NCBI GenBank assembly: GCA_003612585.1
Contig: RAZH01000004.1
Coordinates: 248,001-312,000 of the forward strand
Direction of reading: 5' to 3'
DNA: 64,000 nucleotides
Source of the DNA: a bacterium 1XD42-54
GTDB lineage: Bacteria; Bacillota; Clostridia; Lachnospirales; Lachnospiraceae
A program made the translations under genes and the position numbers. The notes below the pieces were generated by a model, which was not told where the DNA came from, ran no database searches, and saw nothing but the letters and a program-made list of their open reading frames with translations. This document shows, piece after piece, positions 35,001-44,256 of this stretch; positions within the stretch are counted from its first letter, which is position 1; each line of letters starts with the position of its first letter.

Positions 35001-38000
35001 TTATTCAGCTATTGTTTCCGTATTTGCCTCTGTTGTCACTTCTGCCATCGGCTCAGTTTCTGTCTCCGTCTCTGTTGCTGCTGTCTCCTCAGTTTCCGTA
35101 CCGGTCTCTGTTGCTGCCTCAGTTTCCGTTTCTGTCTCTGCTGCCTCAGTTTCCATTGCCGCTTCTGTCATCGGCTCAGTCTCTCCTTCTGCCTCTGTGT
35201 TCTCTGCTTCCTGTGCTTTCCGCTTCGCTGCATAAGTCCGGTTCTCTACTGTCTTGGCAGCTCCCGACTCGTCTCCGCCAATCGTTCCCGTATATGGCAC
35301 AAAGTTTCCATCGTCATCCACATTGTTAAAAGTCACAGCTCCGTACCACAGCTTCGAAGTAAATGTAATTACACCGTTTGCGTACGTAAAGGTAGTCGTA
35401 TTTCCACTCTCATAATTCAGAGTATACACGCCTTCTGCACTCGTAATCGTTCCGCTTCCTTTGCTTGTTTCCGGTGCGCTTGCATTATATACATCAAACG
35501 TCATAGCTGATGCATCAATCTCAAGGATCGGCGACATCATTGCGCCCATCGGAGACCAGCTGATATCTACCGCATATTTTCCGCTTGCCAGTACAGCAGT
35601 TTCACCTTCCCCTGTCCCCGGCTCATTTCCGCTTCCATGAACAGTTCCGGTATACGGCACAAAATTCCCATCGTCATCTGCATTGTTAAAACTTGCCGCC
35701 CCATACCACAGCTTGGAAGTGAATGTGATCACGCCCTTTGCATAGGTAAACGTAGTCGTGTTTCCATTCTCATAATTCAGCGTATATACGCCTGCTGCGC
35801 ATGTAATCGTTCCGCTGCCCTTGCTCGCGTCCGGAGCACTCTCGCCATATACGTTAAAGGTCATAGCTGCCGCATCAATATCCAGTACCGGAGTAATCAT
35901 TGCGCCCATCGGAGACCAGCTGATATCTACCGCATATTTTCCGCTTGCCAGTGCGGTTGTTTCTCCTTCTGCCTCGCTCTCAGATTCCTTTTCGGATTCT
36001 GTTTCTTTTTCTGTTTCCTTTTCGGATTCCTTCTCAGACTCACTCTCATTCGTTTCCGGTACATCGCCATAAACAAAATTCAGAGCAACCGTATCCGCTG
36101 CAAAAGAAGAAACCTTCCTTGTCACAGAAATTGTTCCATTGCTGTTCACGGTACCAGCCATCTGTGTGCCATCCGCTGCTACCAGCATAAGAGTACTTCC
36201 ATCAACCTTATAAGTACCATTCTCTGACTCGTTGTACTCATTTCCCATCATATTGAATGTGACAGAATAACGGTAAGTACTGTCTGCATTCAGTATCATA
36301 GAATATGCATAAACCACCTGTGATCCCATTGCAGTTTTTGTGTAAGTTCCACTGTAAGTACCAGTTTTCAGTACTGCTGTCTCATTTCCGCCTGGTTCTG
36401 TCTCAACCGGTTTCTCTGTTTCTTTTTCCGTTTCTGATGCAGTTCCTGTCCCCATCAATGTAGCTGTATAAGGCACAAACTTACCTGATGCGTTCTCATT
36501 ATTGAAGCTTGCCGATCCGTACCACAACTTGGATGTAAATGTAATCACGCCATCTTTAAAAGTAAATTTCGTTTTCTTTCCTGTCGTATAATTCAGTGTA
36601 AATACGCCTTTTGCATATTTAATCGTTCCGCTTCCGCGGCTCGTTCCTGATGCGCCCTTATTATAGAGATTGAACGTCATATTTTTTGCATCAATATCAA
36701 GGATCGGCGAAAACATCGATGCCATTGGAGACCAGCTGATGTCTACTGCATACTTTCCACCAACAAGTCCTTCCGCACTCACAACCGGATCCGCATTGCT
36801 TTCGGTTTCTTTTTCACTCTCTTTTCCATTATCTGGCGTAGTTGCCGGGCTGCTGCTCACAGACGGAGAATAGCCATACGTAAAAGTAACCGTAGCCGGA
36901 GAAAAAGCAAAGGAAGAAAGATATCCTGTCAGCGTTACTGTGTTTCCACTGATACTTCCGGACATGCTTTTTCCACCGGTCAGCGTAATCGAGCTTCCAT
37001 TGATTGTATACGTTCCATTGTCTGTTTCATTATAATCAGATCCCATTACATGAAACTTTACACTGTAAAAATATGTTCCATCTGCATTGAATGTAATCGT
37101 GCACGCATACACCAGTGGATTTCCCATCGCCGTTGTGCTGTACGTTCCGCCGTAGGTTCCTGTCTTAAAAGCAGAAGCTCCATCTTTGCTTCCAACAGAA
37201 TCTGCCGCATTCTCTGCATTCAGAGCCATTGATTTACTGATAATCGCTTCTTTGTCAATATCCGCAATCAGTTTCTCCTCCGAGATCATAAACTCCGGAT
37301 AGGCCACTTCTTCACTGCCTTCTTCCGTAAACTTTGGCTCTGTAGCTCCAAACCAGAATGGAGATACAAAAATAATTCTTCCATCTTCGCCAATCTCAAA
37401 TTCTGAGATATAATCGCCTTCCACTACCTGTTCTCCGTTTACAATATAGTATACGAAGTAATACTTTGTTTCCTCCGGCTCCGCTTCTGCGCCTGTCTCT
37501 TTTGCAGCCGTCTCTTCTGCTTCCGCCTCCGCTTCTTCTTCCAGCTTAGCTGTATACGGTACGAAATTTCCTGCTTCGTCCTCACTGTTAAAGCTTGCAG
37601 AACCATACCATAACTTAGAAGTAAATGTAATCACACCGTCTTCATAAGTAAATTCTGTTGTGTTTTCCCCATCCGCAAAATGCATCGTGTACACATCATC
37701 TTCAAAAGAAATCGAACCGTTTCCTTTTTCTGTATCCGGATCTGATGCACTATACAGTATAAAAGTCATATTCTCTGTGTCGATATCAAGCACCGGCGCA
37801 AACATTTCCGCCATCGGTGACCAGCTGATGTCTACAGAATATGCACCTGCCTCCAGATCTCCTGCCGGTGTCTGTTTGAATACTTTTCCAGCGCCCTTTT
37901 CCGTATCAGAAAAATCCGTATTACGGGAGAATACAAAATTCCCCTCCTCATCAATGCGCAGATACATCGTTACTGCCAGATCTTCTGAAACGACCAGTTC

Positions 38001-38336
38001 ACATTCATAAATATTTTCCAGATCTGTCACAATCGTTCCGGCAAAATTGTAGCTGCCTGTTACCGTCATATCCTGTGCAGGCATAACCTTCGGAAGATTT
38101 TTCCACTCCGTGAACACAAACTTTTCTTTTTCCGGAGCCTCCGGTGCTTCCGGCGTCTCGCCCTGCTGATACTTCTGCTCCGTAAATGCTTCCCCGTCCA
38201 GCAGGTAAGTTAAAGTATATCCCTCATCCTCTGCTGCGAATGCGACAAAGCTGCCCGAAAAAACGGCAATGCAAAGCATCAGCAGCGCAGCCAGCATCAT
38301 TCCCACGCCATGGCAACGTTTTTTTACATGAAACAT
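35001..38336 (-). CDS. Large secreted protein with two families of internal repeat domains
   Basis: 1,111 residues from the ATG at 38336 (AGAGGAG site seven bases upstream). A signal peptide ends near residue 35. Residues about 36-100 resemble an InlB-type beta-repeat (YTLTYLLDGEAF...FTEWKN). About 105-155 hold a small domain (AVTMYLRIDEEGNFVFSRNTDF region). Repeat A (about 100 residues, opening YAVDISWSPM and closing KLWYGSASFN...FVPYT) occurs four times, near 163, 526, 800 and 915. Repeat B (about 95 residues, opening KTGTYGGTYSTTAMG) occurs twice, near 391 and 660. Linkers and the last 90 residues are Glu/Thr/Ser low complexity. No LPxTG, lipobox or C-terminal helix is visible, so anchoring is unclear. 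A lipocalin-like or jelly-roll ligand-binding role is possible. Function unknown. Confidence 0.8.
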   Translation of the reverse strand: MFHVKKRCHGVGMMLAALLMLCIAVFSGSFVAFAAEDEGYTLTYLLDGEAFTEQKYQQGETPEAPEAPEKEKFVFTEWKNLPKVMPAQDMTVTGSYNFAGTIVTDLENIYECELVVSEDLAVTMYLRIDEEGNFVFSRNTDFSDTEKGAGKVFKQTPAGDLEAGAYSVDISWSPMAEMFAPVLDIDTENMTFILYSASDPDTEKGNGSISFEDDVYTMHFADGENTTEFTYEDGVITFTSKLWYGSASFNSEDEAGNFVPYTAKLEEEAEAEAEETAAKETGAEAEPEETKYYFVYYIVNGEQVVEGDYISEFEIGEDGRIIFVSPFWFGATEPKFTEEGSEEVAYPEFMISEEKLIADIDKEAIISKSMALNAENAADSVGSKDGASAFKTGTYGGTYSTTAMGNPLVYACTITFNADGTYFYSVKFHVMGSDYNETDNGTYTINGSSITLTGGKSMSGSISGNTVTLTGYLSSFAFSPATVTFTYGYSPSVSSSPATTPDNGKESEKETESNADPVVSAEGLVGGKYAVDISWSPMASMFSPILDIDAKNMTFNLYNKGASGTSRGSGTIKYAKGVFTLNYTTGKKTKFTFKDGVITFTSKLWYGSASFNNENASGKFVPYTATLMGTGTASETEKETEKPVETEPGGNETAVLKTGTYSGTYTKTAMGSQVVYAYSMILNADSTYRYSVTFNMMGNEYNESENGTYKVDGSTLMLVAADGTQMAGTVNSNGTISVTRKVSSFAADTVALNFVYGDVPETNESESEKESEKETEKETESEKESESEAEGETTALASGKYAVDISWSPMGAMITPVLDIDAAAMTFNVYGESAPDASKGSGTITCAAGVYTLNYENGNTTTFTYAKGVITFTSKLWYGAASFNNADDDGNFVPYTGTVHGSGNEPGTGEGETAVLASGKYAVDISWSPMGAMMSPILEIDASAMTFDVYNASAPETSKGSGTITSAEGVYTLNYESGNTTTFTYANGVITFTSKLWYGAVTFNNVDDDGNFVPYTGTIGGDESGAAKTVENRTYAAKRKAQEAENTEAEGETEPMTEAAMETEAAETETETEAATETGTETEETAATETETETEPMAEVTTEANTETIAE

Positions 38337-38384
38337 AATTTTCTCCTCTTCTTTCTTTTTATTTAGCAATTACAAAATACCAAA

Positions 38385-38393
38385 CGATAACGA
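38385..38393 (+). promoter_or_regulatory. CGATAACGA element in the promoter of the repetitive protein gene
   Basis: CGATAACGA lies about 50 bp upstream of the start. On the minus strand it overlaps a possible promoter (TTGCAA, 18 bp, TATTTT). The same 9-mer lies upstream of the first gene of the cluster at 48990. It resembles half of a Fur-type site, but the full palindrome is missing. Confidence 0.3.
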
Positions 38394-38420
38394 TATTTTG
38401 CAAAATACTCTAATTTCAAA

Positions 38421-39398
38421 TCAACAACAAAATCTGCACGCTACAAAATGATCGGGTTCCACTTCCGTCAGTTTGCACTCTTCTGTCTCACAATCCGCAC
38501 GTGCGGCGGGACAACGCTTACAAAAGCGACAGCCTACCGGTGGATTAATTGGGCTCGATACATCCCCTTTCAGCGTAATCCGTTTTTGGTCGGAATTCAC
38601 ATCAATGGAAAGAACGGCAGAGATCAGCGCCTTTGTGTATGGATGAAGCGGATTCGCAAATATCTTTTCTGAATCGCCATATTCTACGACTTTCCCGAGA
38701 TACATAATCGCCATCCGATCGCAGATTTTTTTCACTACAGCCAGATTGTGAGAGATAAATAAATACGTAATTCCCATTTTTTTCTGCATATCCATCAGTA
38801 GATTCAGTATTTGCGCATGTACCGATACGTCCAATGCGCTGACCGGTTCATCGCAGACAAGATACTCCGGCCTCAGAATCAGAGCCCGGGCAATTGCAAT
38901 ACGCTGCTGCTGACCTCCGGAAAAATCAGAAGGATACCGATACAGATCAGCCTCACTTAACCCTACACTTTCCAGCATTCTGACAACCATCTCTTTTTGC
39001 TGCGAAAGCGTATAACCGCCGCGGATCACTAACGGTTCCGCGATCAGTTCAAATACTGTAAATCTCGGATTCAGGGAAGACCCCGGATCCTGAAAAATCT
39101 TCTGCATCCGCTTGCGCATTTCCCGAAACTGCTGCGTCGGCAATTCGTTGATATCCTGGCCGTCAAACAGCACCTTCCCTGCGCTCGGCTTCAAAAGTCC
39201 CAGCGTCGCATTGGCAAATGTCGATTTCCCGCATCCGCTCTCTCCCACCAGGCCGAACGTTTCCCCGCGGTGAATCTGTATCGATACATCTGTCGCTGCC
39301 TGCAAATACTTTGGTTTTGAAAATAACGCGTCTTTTTTTACCGGAAAATTGACACAAAGCCCGGAGGACTCTACCAGAATTTTATTTTTATGGCTCAT
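38421..39398 (-). CDS. Peptide/nickel-type ABC transporter ATPase, OppF-like
   Basis: 325 residues from the ATG at 39398 (AGGAGG site), overlapping the OppD-like gene by 11 bp. Walker A GESGCGKSTFANA, signature FSGGQQQRIAIARALI and Walker B YLVCDEPVSALDVS are intact. The C-terminal oligo_HPY region ends in an unusually Cys-rich tail (CRFCKRCPAARADCETEEC, then ACRFCC). In peptide importers this zone can carry an iron-sulfur cluster; that fits but is not proved here. Last gene of the five-gene importer, ahead of the repetitive surface protein. Confidence 0.93.
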   Translation of the reverse strand: MSHKNKILVESSGLCVNFPVKKDALFSKPKYLQAATDVSIQIHRGETFGLVGESGCGKSTFANATLGLLKPSAGKVLFDGQDINELPTQQFREMRKRMQKIFQDPGSSLNPRFTVFELIAEPLVIRGGYTLSQQKEMVVRMLESVGLSEADLYRYPSDFSGGQQQRIAIARALILRPEYLVCDEPVSALDVSVHAQILNLLMDMQKKMGITYLFISHNLAVVKKICDRMAIMYLGKVVEYGDSEKIFANPLHPYTKALISAVLSIDVNSDQKRITLKGDVSSPINPPVGCRFCKRCPAARADCETEECKLTEVEPDHFVACRFCC

Positions 39399-40371
39399 GC
39401 GCTTCCTCCTGTATCCAGCATCGTACCTGCCGTCCATTTTCCAAAGTCCGCAAAGGCGGCATATATGTTTTGCATTTCTCTGTCGCGCAGGCGCATCTGG
39501 GATGAAAATAGCATCCGGATGGTTTATTCATCGGATTTGGCAAGGAATCCGGAATCTGGATGAATTTGCCCTTTTTATCCTCCATCTTTGCCACTGAGCC
39601 AATCAGACCTTTTGTATACGGGTGCAACGGCTCACGAAATAATTCCTTTGCCGGTGCTTTTTCCACAATTTTACCACTGTACATCACGCAGATTTCATCT
39701 GCCATATGTACTACTACGCTGAAATCATGTGTAATCAGCAGCAATGCCTTATGATGGCTTTTCTGCAGATCGGATAACAGATCCAGCACCTGCGCCTGAA
39801 TGGTCACATCCAAGGCTGTCGTCGGCTCATCCGCGATGATCAGATCCGGATTACATGCAAACGCCATGGCAATCAAAACGCGCTGACGCATGCCGCCTGA
39901 CAATTCATGCGGATAGGCCTTGTAGCGAACCGCCGGATCTGGCACACCCACGAGCTTTAACGCCTCTATGGAATGTTCCTTCGCTTCTTTTTTTGATACA
40001 TTGAAATGTCTGATAAATATCTCATCCAGCTGTTTCCCTATGGTCATTACAGGATTTAATGCTGACAGTGCATCCTGAAAAATCATGGAAATTCTTTTGC
40101 CTCGGAAATCCTGCATATCTTTATCGCTCAGTTCCCGTATGTCTGTACCGCACAGCTCCATTTTGTCTGCACGCACAATCGCGCCTGAATTTCCCAGCAG
40201 TTTCATGGACGCCAGGGATGTAACGCTTTTTCCGCACCCGCTTTCTCCCACAAGAGCAACGCATTTTCCTTTCTCAATTTCCAGGTCTATCCCCTCTACC
40301 GCACGGATGATTCCAAGTTCATTTGGAAAAACCACTTTCAGGTTTCTGATATCAAGTACTCTTTCACTCAT
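39388..40371 (-). CDS. Peptide/nickel-type ABC transporter ATPase, OppD-like
   Basis: 327 residues from the ATG at 40371 (AGGAGG site), overlapping the permease gene by 8 bp. Walker A is VGESGCGKSV, signature LSGGMRQRVLIAMAF and Walker B LIIADEPTTALDV. The C-terminal oligo_HPY domain has the HPRCACATEKC cysteine pattern. It powers import through the adjacent OppB/OppC-type permeases. The class covers peptides, nickel chelates, haem-like compounds and oligosaccharides, so the substrate is open. Confidence 0.93.
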   Translation of the reverse strand: MSERVLDIRNLKVVFPNELGIIRAVEGIDLEIEKGKCVALVGESGCGKSVTSLASMKLLGNSGAIVRADKMELCGTDIRELSDKDMQDFRGKRISMIFQDALSALNPVMTIGKQLDEIFIRHFNVSKKEAKEHSIEALKLVGVPDPAVRYKAYPHELSGGMRQRVLIAMAFACNPDLIIADEPTTALDVTIQAQVLDLLSDLQKSHHKALLLITHDFSVVVHMADEICVMYSGKIVEKAPAKELFREPLHPYTKGLIGSVAKMEDKKGKFIQIPDSLPNPMNKPSGCYFHPRCACATEKCKTYMPPLRTLENGRQVRCWIQEEAHEP

Positions 40372-41350
40372 CTGCGGTTCCTCCTGTCTCCACATCATTC
40401 ATAGACTGGAAAACCTCTTCCAGATAACGATGATTCAGCTGCCGATGCATCACATACGCTCCGCTTTTTCGCTTCATCTTCGGATTCAGAATTTCTTCAA
40501 TTGCCAGTCCGAGGCGCATAAATGCAAACACAGACAGAAAAATTCCAATTCCCGGTGCAAGAATCGTCCACCAGTGTCCAAACAGCATCGAGCCGCCGCT
40601 TTGCGCATCAGCAAGCATTTTTCCCCAGCTGATTGCAGTTGGATTGCCAAGTCCCAGGAAACTCAGTCCTGCTTCTGCGATCATAATCCCCGCACACGTA
40701 AGCGCAGTGTTCATTACAACCAGATGGGAAACGCCCGGAAGAATATGCCGAAACATAATGTACTTTTTTCCCGCCCCGGCCAGCTCCGCCGCCTTCACAT
40801 AATCGGAATTTTTCAAAAGGAGTACCTGGGAGCGCACAACTCTGGAAAGGCTCTGCCACCCGAAAAGTACAAATACAAGCACAATGACTACGTAGCTGTG
40901 CCCGAAAATATTTGTAATCACAATCGTAAGCGGCAAAGTCGGAATCACAATCATGATATCCACGATACGCATCAGTACCATATCCACAATGCCTCCCAGA
41001 TAGCCTGCAGCCACACCAAGAACAGAGCCGAGCACTGCAATCGCCAGTCCCGTAATGATGCCGACGCTTAAAGATACCCTTGTTCCATAAATCAGCATGC
41101 TGAACACGTCCTGTCCCGTCGTAATGGATGTCCCCAGCAGATGCGTCAGGCTTGGGGAAAGCCCTTTGTCAACACGCTGCGTTACGTCATAAGGATCATA
41201 TGGTGCAATCCATTTTGCGAATACCGCAGTCAGAACCAGCAGCAAAACAACGATCATACCGATTCTTCCCTGCCTGTGCTTCCAGATCTTTCTGACAAAT
41301 GCTCCGCTCTTATTTTTCAGTATTTTTAAATTTTCAACTTTACTTTTCAT
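40364..41350 (-). CDS. Peptide/nickel-type ABC permease, OppC-like
   Basis: 328 residues from the ATG at 41350 (GGGGAGAAG site), overlapping the OppB-like gene by 4 bp (ATGA). The first 30 residues are cytoplasmic; an OppC_N helix (GRIGMIVVLLLVLTAVFAKW) is followed by LLGTSITTGQDVFSMLIYG, typical of OppC/DppC. Five further helices and the EAA-type loop (ELAGAGKKYIMFRHILPGV) are visible. It forms the channel with OppB. Confidence 0.93.
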   Translation of the reverse strand: MKSKVENLKILKNKSGAFVRKIWKHRQGRIGMIVVLLLVLTAVFAKWIAPYDPYDVTQRVDKGLSPSLTHLLGTSITTGQDVFSMLIYGTRVSLSVGIITGLAIAVLGSVLGVAAGYLGGIVDMVLMRIVDIMIVIPTLPLTIVITNIFGHSYVVIVLVFVLFGWQSLSRVVRSQVLLLKNSDYVKAAELAGAGKKYIMFRHILPGVSHLVVMNTALTCAGIMIAEAGLSFLGLGNPTAISWGKMLADAQSGGSMLFGHWWTILAPGIGIFLSVFAFMRLGLAIEEILNPKMKRKSGAYVMHRQLNHRYLEEVFQSMNDVETGGTADE

Positions 41351-42345
41351 CTCTTCTCCCCTAACGTTACACGAGGATCCAGCAAACTGTAACATAAATC
41401 TGTAACAAGATTTGCCACCAGCGCAAAAGCGGATAAAAATATCATAATCCCCATCATAAGAGGATAATCATTTGTGTTATTCGCCTCTAGGAACAGTGTA
41501 CCTACACCGTTCCAGTTGAAAATCTGTTCAATCACCACCGAACCGCCAATCAGACCGGAAATGCTCATTCCGAGACTGGTGGCAATAGGCAGCATGGCAT
41601 TACGCAGCGTATGCTTGTAAATAACTGCAGTATTGGAAACGCCCTTCGCCTTTGCCGTAATAATAAAATTTTCATTGGATACCGCAATCACACTGTTTCG
41701 TGTACTCTGAGCATAAGAAATGATTCCGCCAATGACACTGCTGATCACAGGAAGAGCCGCATTATATGCAACATTCAGCACACTTTTTGCATTCCATCTA
41801 AACGAAGACACCATGTTCTGGTCTGTGTATGCCGGGAATATCTCCCACTGAAAACCCAGAAAAAATGCAAGAAGCAATGCAAGAAAGAAAGCCGGCAACG
41901 CAGTTGTAATGGTAGATGCGTTCATCAGCGCCCGATCCTGCCATCCGCCTCGTTTCCAGGCGCAGAATGCGCCGATCAACATACCGAAGAAAAGAGAAAT
42001 CAGCATACTGGATACCGACAATACAAGCGTCCACGGAAGTCTGGCAAAGATCAGATCAATAACCTTCGGACTTCCTGACTGGTAAGACGTTCCCAGATCG
42101 CCTTTACATAAATTTGATATGTATCTGCAAAACTGTGACCAGGTCGTTCCATCCAGCCCGTACTGCTCCCTGGTAAGTTCCTTGATCACCTCATACTGTG
42201 CATCGGACATGTTTCCCTGTGCCGGATAATAACGGGAACAGGGATCGTCCACTCCAATACGCGGAATAAAGAAACACAGCGTCACTACGACTGCAAACAC
42301 AAAAACGGTATACAAAATTCGTTTGACTATATAGATCTTTCCCAT
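41347..42345 (-). CDS. Peptide/nickel-type ABC permease, OppB-like
   Basis: 332 residues with six helices. The first helix (ILYTVFVFAVVVTLCFFIPRI), the QYGLDGTTWSQFCRYISNL segment with GDLGTSYQ, and the loop ITAKAKGVSNTAVIYKHTLRNAMLP are typical of OppB/DppB. It starts 3 bp after the binding-protein stop, so all five importer genes (binding protein, B, C, D, F) are translationally coupled or nearly so. Confidence 0.93.
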   Translation of the reverse strand: MGKIYIVKRILYTVFVFAVVVTLCFFIPRIGVDDPCSRYYPAQGNMSDAQYEVIKELTREQYGLDGTTWSQFCRYISNLCKGDLGTSYQSGSPKVIDLIFARLPWTLVLSVSSMLISLFFGMLIGAFCAWKRGGWQDRALMNASTITTALPAFFLALLLAFFLGFQWEIFPAYTDQNMVSSFRWNAKSVLNVAYNAALPVISSVIGGIISYAQSTRNSVIAVSNENFIITAKAKGVSNTAVIYKHTLRNAMLPIATSLGMSISGLIGGSVVIEQIFNWNGVGTLFLEANNTNDYPLMMGIMIFLSAFALVANLVTDLCYSLLDPRVTLGEKR

Positions 42346-42348
42346 TCT

Positions 42349-44256
42349 TTACTCCACCTTTTTCAGTGCACACAACGTCTTTGTATGAAACACCGTCTGT
42401 CCCGGAACTACTTGGTAGCCGGAAAACCGGTCTGTCCGCGCTACAGACAGCACCTCAGCAGAATACAGCGGAATTTTATAATACGCCTGCGCAGTCTTTT
42501 CCTGAAGCTCATAAATCAAATCCACCTTCAGATCCTGATTCAGGGTATAACGCATCTGTTCAATCAATTCTGTCATTTCTTCATCCTGGTATTTTCCATA
42601 ATTAGACGAACGTTCTCTTGTCACAAAATGAGCTCTGTACATGGTATCTGCATTCGCCATAGACAAAATGACCGCCTGTACTGTCATATCAAAATTACTC
42701 GAATAAAGATACGTGGTCTCCGGCGTCGAACCGGACGCTTTAAATTGTATTTCAATTCCGATTTTCTGGAACTGCCTCTGCAAATAAGCAATCAGATCCT
42801 GCTGACCGGCAGACGCCAGTATCTCAAAAGAAATCCGTGCCCCATCAAGAATACGGTAACCACTTTCATCCTTCTTTGGACATATGCTATCCAGTATTTC
42901 ATTGGACTGCGCAATTTTCTCCTCCATATCACCGGACAGAATATCGGAATTTGCGTTATATAGCAGCTCATTGGAGGAAAGAATCAATCCTGCCGAAACC
43001 GTCGTTCCTGCACCATTCAGAATTTTATCCACAAGTTCATCCTGATTAATTGCCAGTGCCACTGCTTTCCGAAAGTCTACATCCTGAAGAAGAACTTTCA
43101 TTCCTTCCTTATATGGATCCGACGGATTCACATTCAAAACCAGCGACGTAACCGATGTGCCGGGTGAACGGGAAATATAAATGTTTTCTTCTTTTTCAAA
43201 AAGTGTCAGATAGTCGGAGCTGACAGCCGAATCCAGAATATCCACATATCCTTTGAGGAAAGCAAAAATCGCCGTATTGGAATCAAGATAAAGCATCAGC
43301 TTAATTTTATCGACTTTATACAGCGGCCCTCCGTCCTCATCCGTCAGATGATAATTCGGATTGCGATCCAGTGTAATCAACTGACTGTTTGTCTCCTCCC
43401 GGTTCAAAATCCACGGCCCGCTCCCTACAGGGTTCTGATACTGTTCCAAAAATTCACCCTGGGGGTTTTTGTTGTTCAGCTGCTGCTGTTCACTGACCAT
43501 CGGTTCCCAAATATGTTCCGGTAAAATCAGAATCGTGTTAAAAAGTGTTGTCACTGCTCCCAGCACTTTGTTTACCAGAAGATACATAACGGTATCCTCT
43601 TCCCCTTCTTCAATCGGAAAAGTACCGCTGTAATCCGGATGTCCTGCAGTAAACATTCCCTGCTTTACCAGTTCTCCCTTTGAAGACTCATGCAACAGAT
43701 CTGCTGTCCAGGCCAATGCACCGGCATGATTGCTGAGTGCATTATCAGTCGCCACATCAAACGTATAATATACGTCTTCTACCGTAAGCTTTTCGCCGTC
43801 TGACCAGTAAATATTATCAAACAGCTCCAGCCTCACAACCATGTAGTCTTCTGATGTTCCACTGTAATATTCCTCTACTGCCTGATAGTCAATGGCCCCG
43901 TCATACGTCCCGTCATCTGTTAGCGGCTTTCCCTCCAGATCCACATAACACCACTGCTTTGCTGTGAGAGCTTCAAACGTTCCCGTTTCATCATCATACG
44001 AAAACAGCGTATTATACAGCATGCTCGCTACCGTCGGTGCAATCCCGTCTCTCGAAAGCCATGGCATAAAAGAAGACGGAAATGAGGTTCCCACATAGCC
44101 TACATACAAACTGGAGGAATCATCGGTCTTTCGTGTATCAATAGAGGTACTACAACCTGTCAGATTCACGATCAGCAGGCATATCATTGACAGCGCCGCT
44201 ATTTTTCTTGTCATACGGAAACCGTAGTTTCCTGTACGGCAGCTTTTACGCTTCAA
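42349..44256 (-). CDS. Family-5 solute-binding lipoprotein of the importer
   Basis: 635 residues if the TTG at 44256 (AGAGGTG site, spacing 7) is used, 621 from the ATG at 44214. The shorter form gives a textbook lipoprotein signal (MTRKIAALSMICLLIVNLTGC). SBP_bac_5 features: PTVASMLYNTLFSYDDETG, IYWSDGEKLTVEDVYYTFDV, PVGSGPWILNREE, DFRKAVALAINQDELVD. It is longer than typical (about 520-550) because of insertions in the first lobe. It binds the importer's substrate at the outer face of the membrane. The start overlaps the flavin-type gene by 11 bp. Confidence 0.9.
   Translation of the reverse strand: MKRKSCRTGNYGFRMTRKIAALSMICLLIVNLTGCSTSIDTRKTDDSSSLYVGYVGTSFPSSFMPWLSRDGIAPTVASMLYNTLFSYDDETGTFEALTAKQWCYVDLEGKPLTDDGTYDGAIDYQAVEEYYSGTSEDYMVVRLELFDNIYWSDGEKLTVEDVYYTFDVATDNALSNHAGALAWTADLLHESSKGELVKQGMFTAGHPDYSGTFPIEEGEEDTVMYLLVNKVLGAVTTLFNTILILPEHIWEPMVSEQQQLNNKNPQGEFLEQYQNPVGSGPWILNREETNSQLITLDRNPNYHLTDEDGGPLYKVDKIKLMLYLDSNTAIFAFLKGYVDILDSAVSSDYLTLFEKEENIYISRSPGTSVTSLVLNVNPSDPYKEGMKVLLQDVDFRKAVALAINQDELVDKILNGAGTTVSAGLILSSNELLYNANSDILSGDMEEKIAQSNEILDSICPKKDESGYRILDGARISFEILASAGQQDLIAYLQRQFQKIGIEIQFKASGSTPETTYLYSSNFDMTVQAVILSMANADTMYRAHFVTRERSSNYGKYQDEEMTELIEQMRYTLNQDLKVDLIYELQEKTAQAYYKIPLYSAEVLSVARTDRFSGYQVVPGQTVFHTKTLCALKKVE

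Noticed and set aside
34984-35329. Plus-strand Ser/Val-rich and Pro/Leu/Ser-rich open frames opposite the repetitive protein
   Set aside because: They are antisense reflections of the Glu/Thr repeat tail (GAA/ACA codons read backwards) and have no start signals.
35001-38336. Direct DNA repeats that could suggest CRISPR or satellite DNA
   Set aside because: Repeats are about 300 bp, diverged, in frame and clearly coding; spacing and length do not fit CRISPR.
38381-38400. Full Fur box upstream of the large repetitive protein
   Set aside because: Only about half of the consensus palindrome matches; kept as a low-confidence shared element only.
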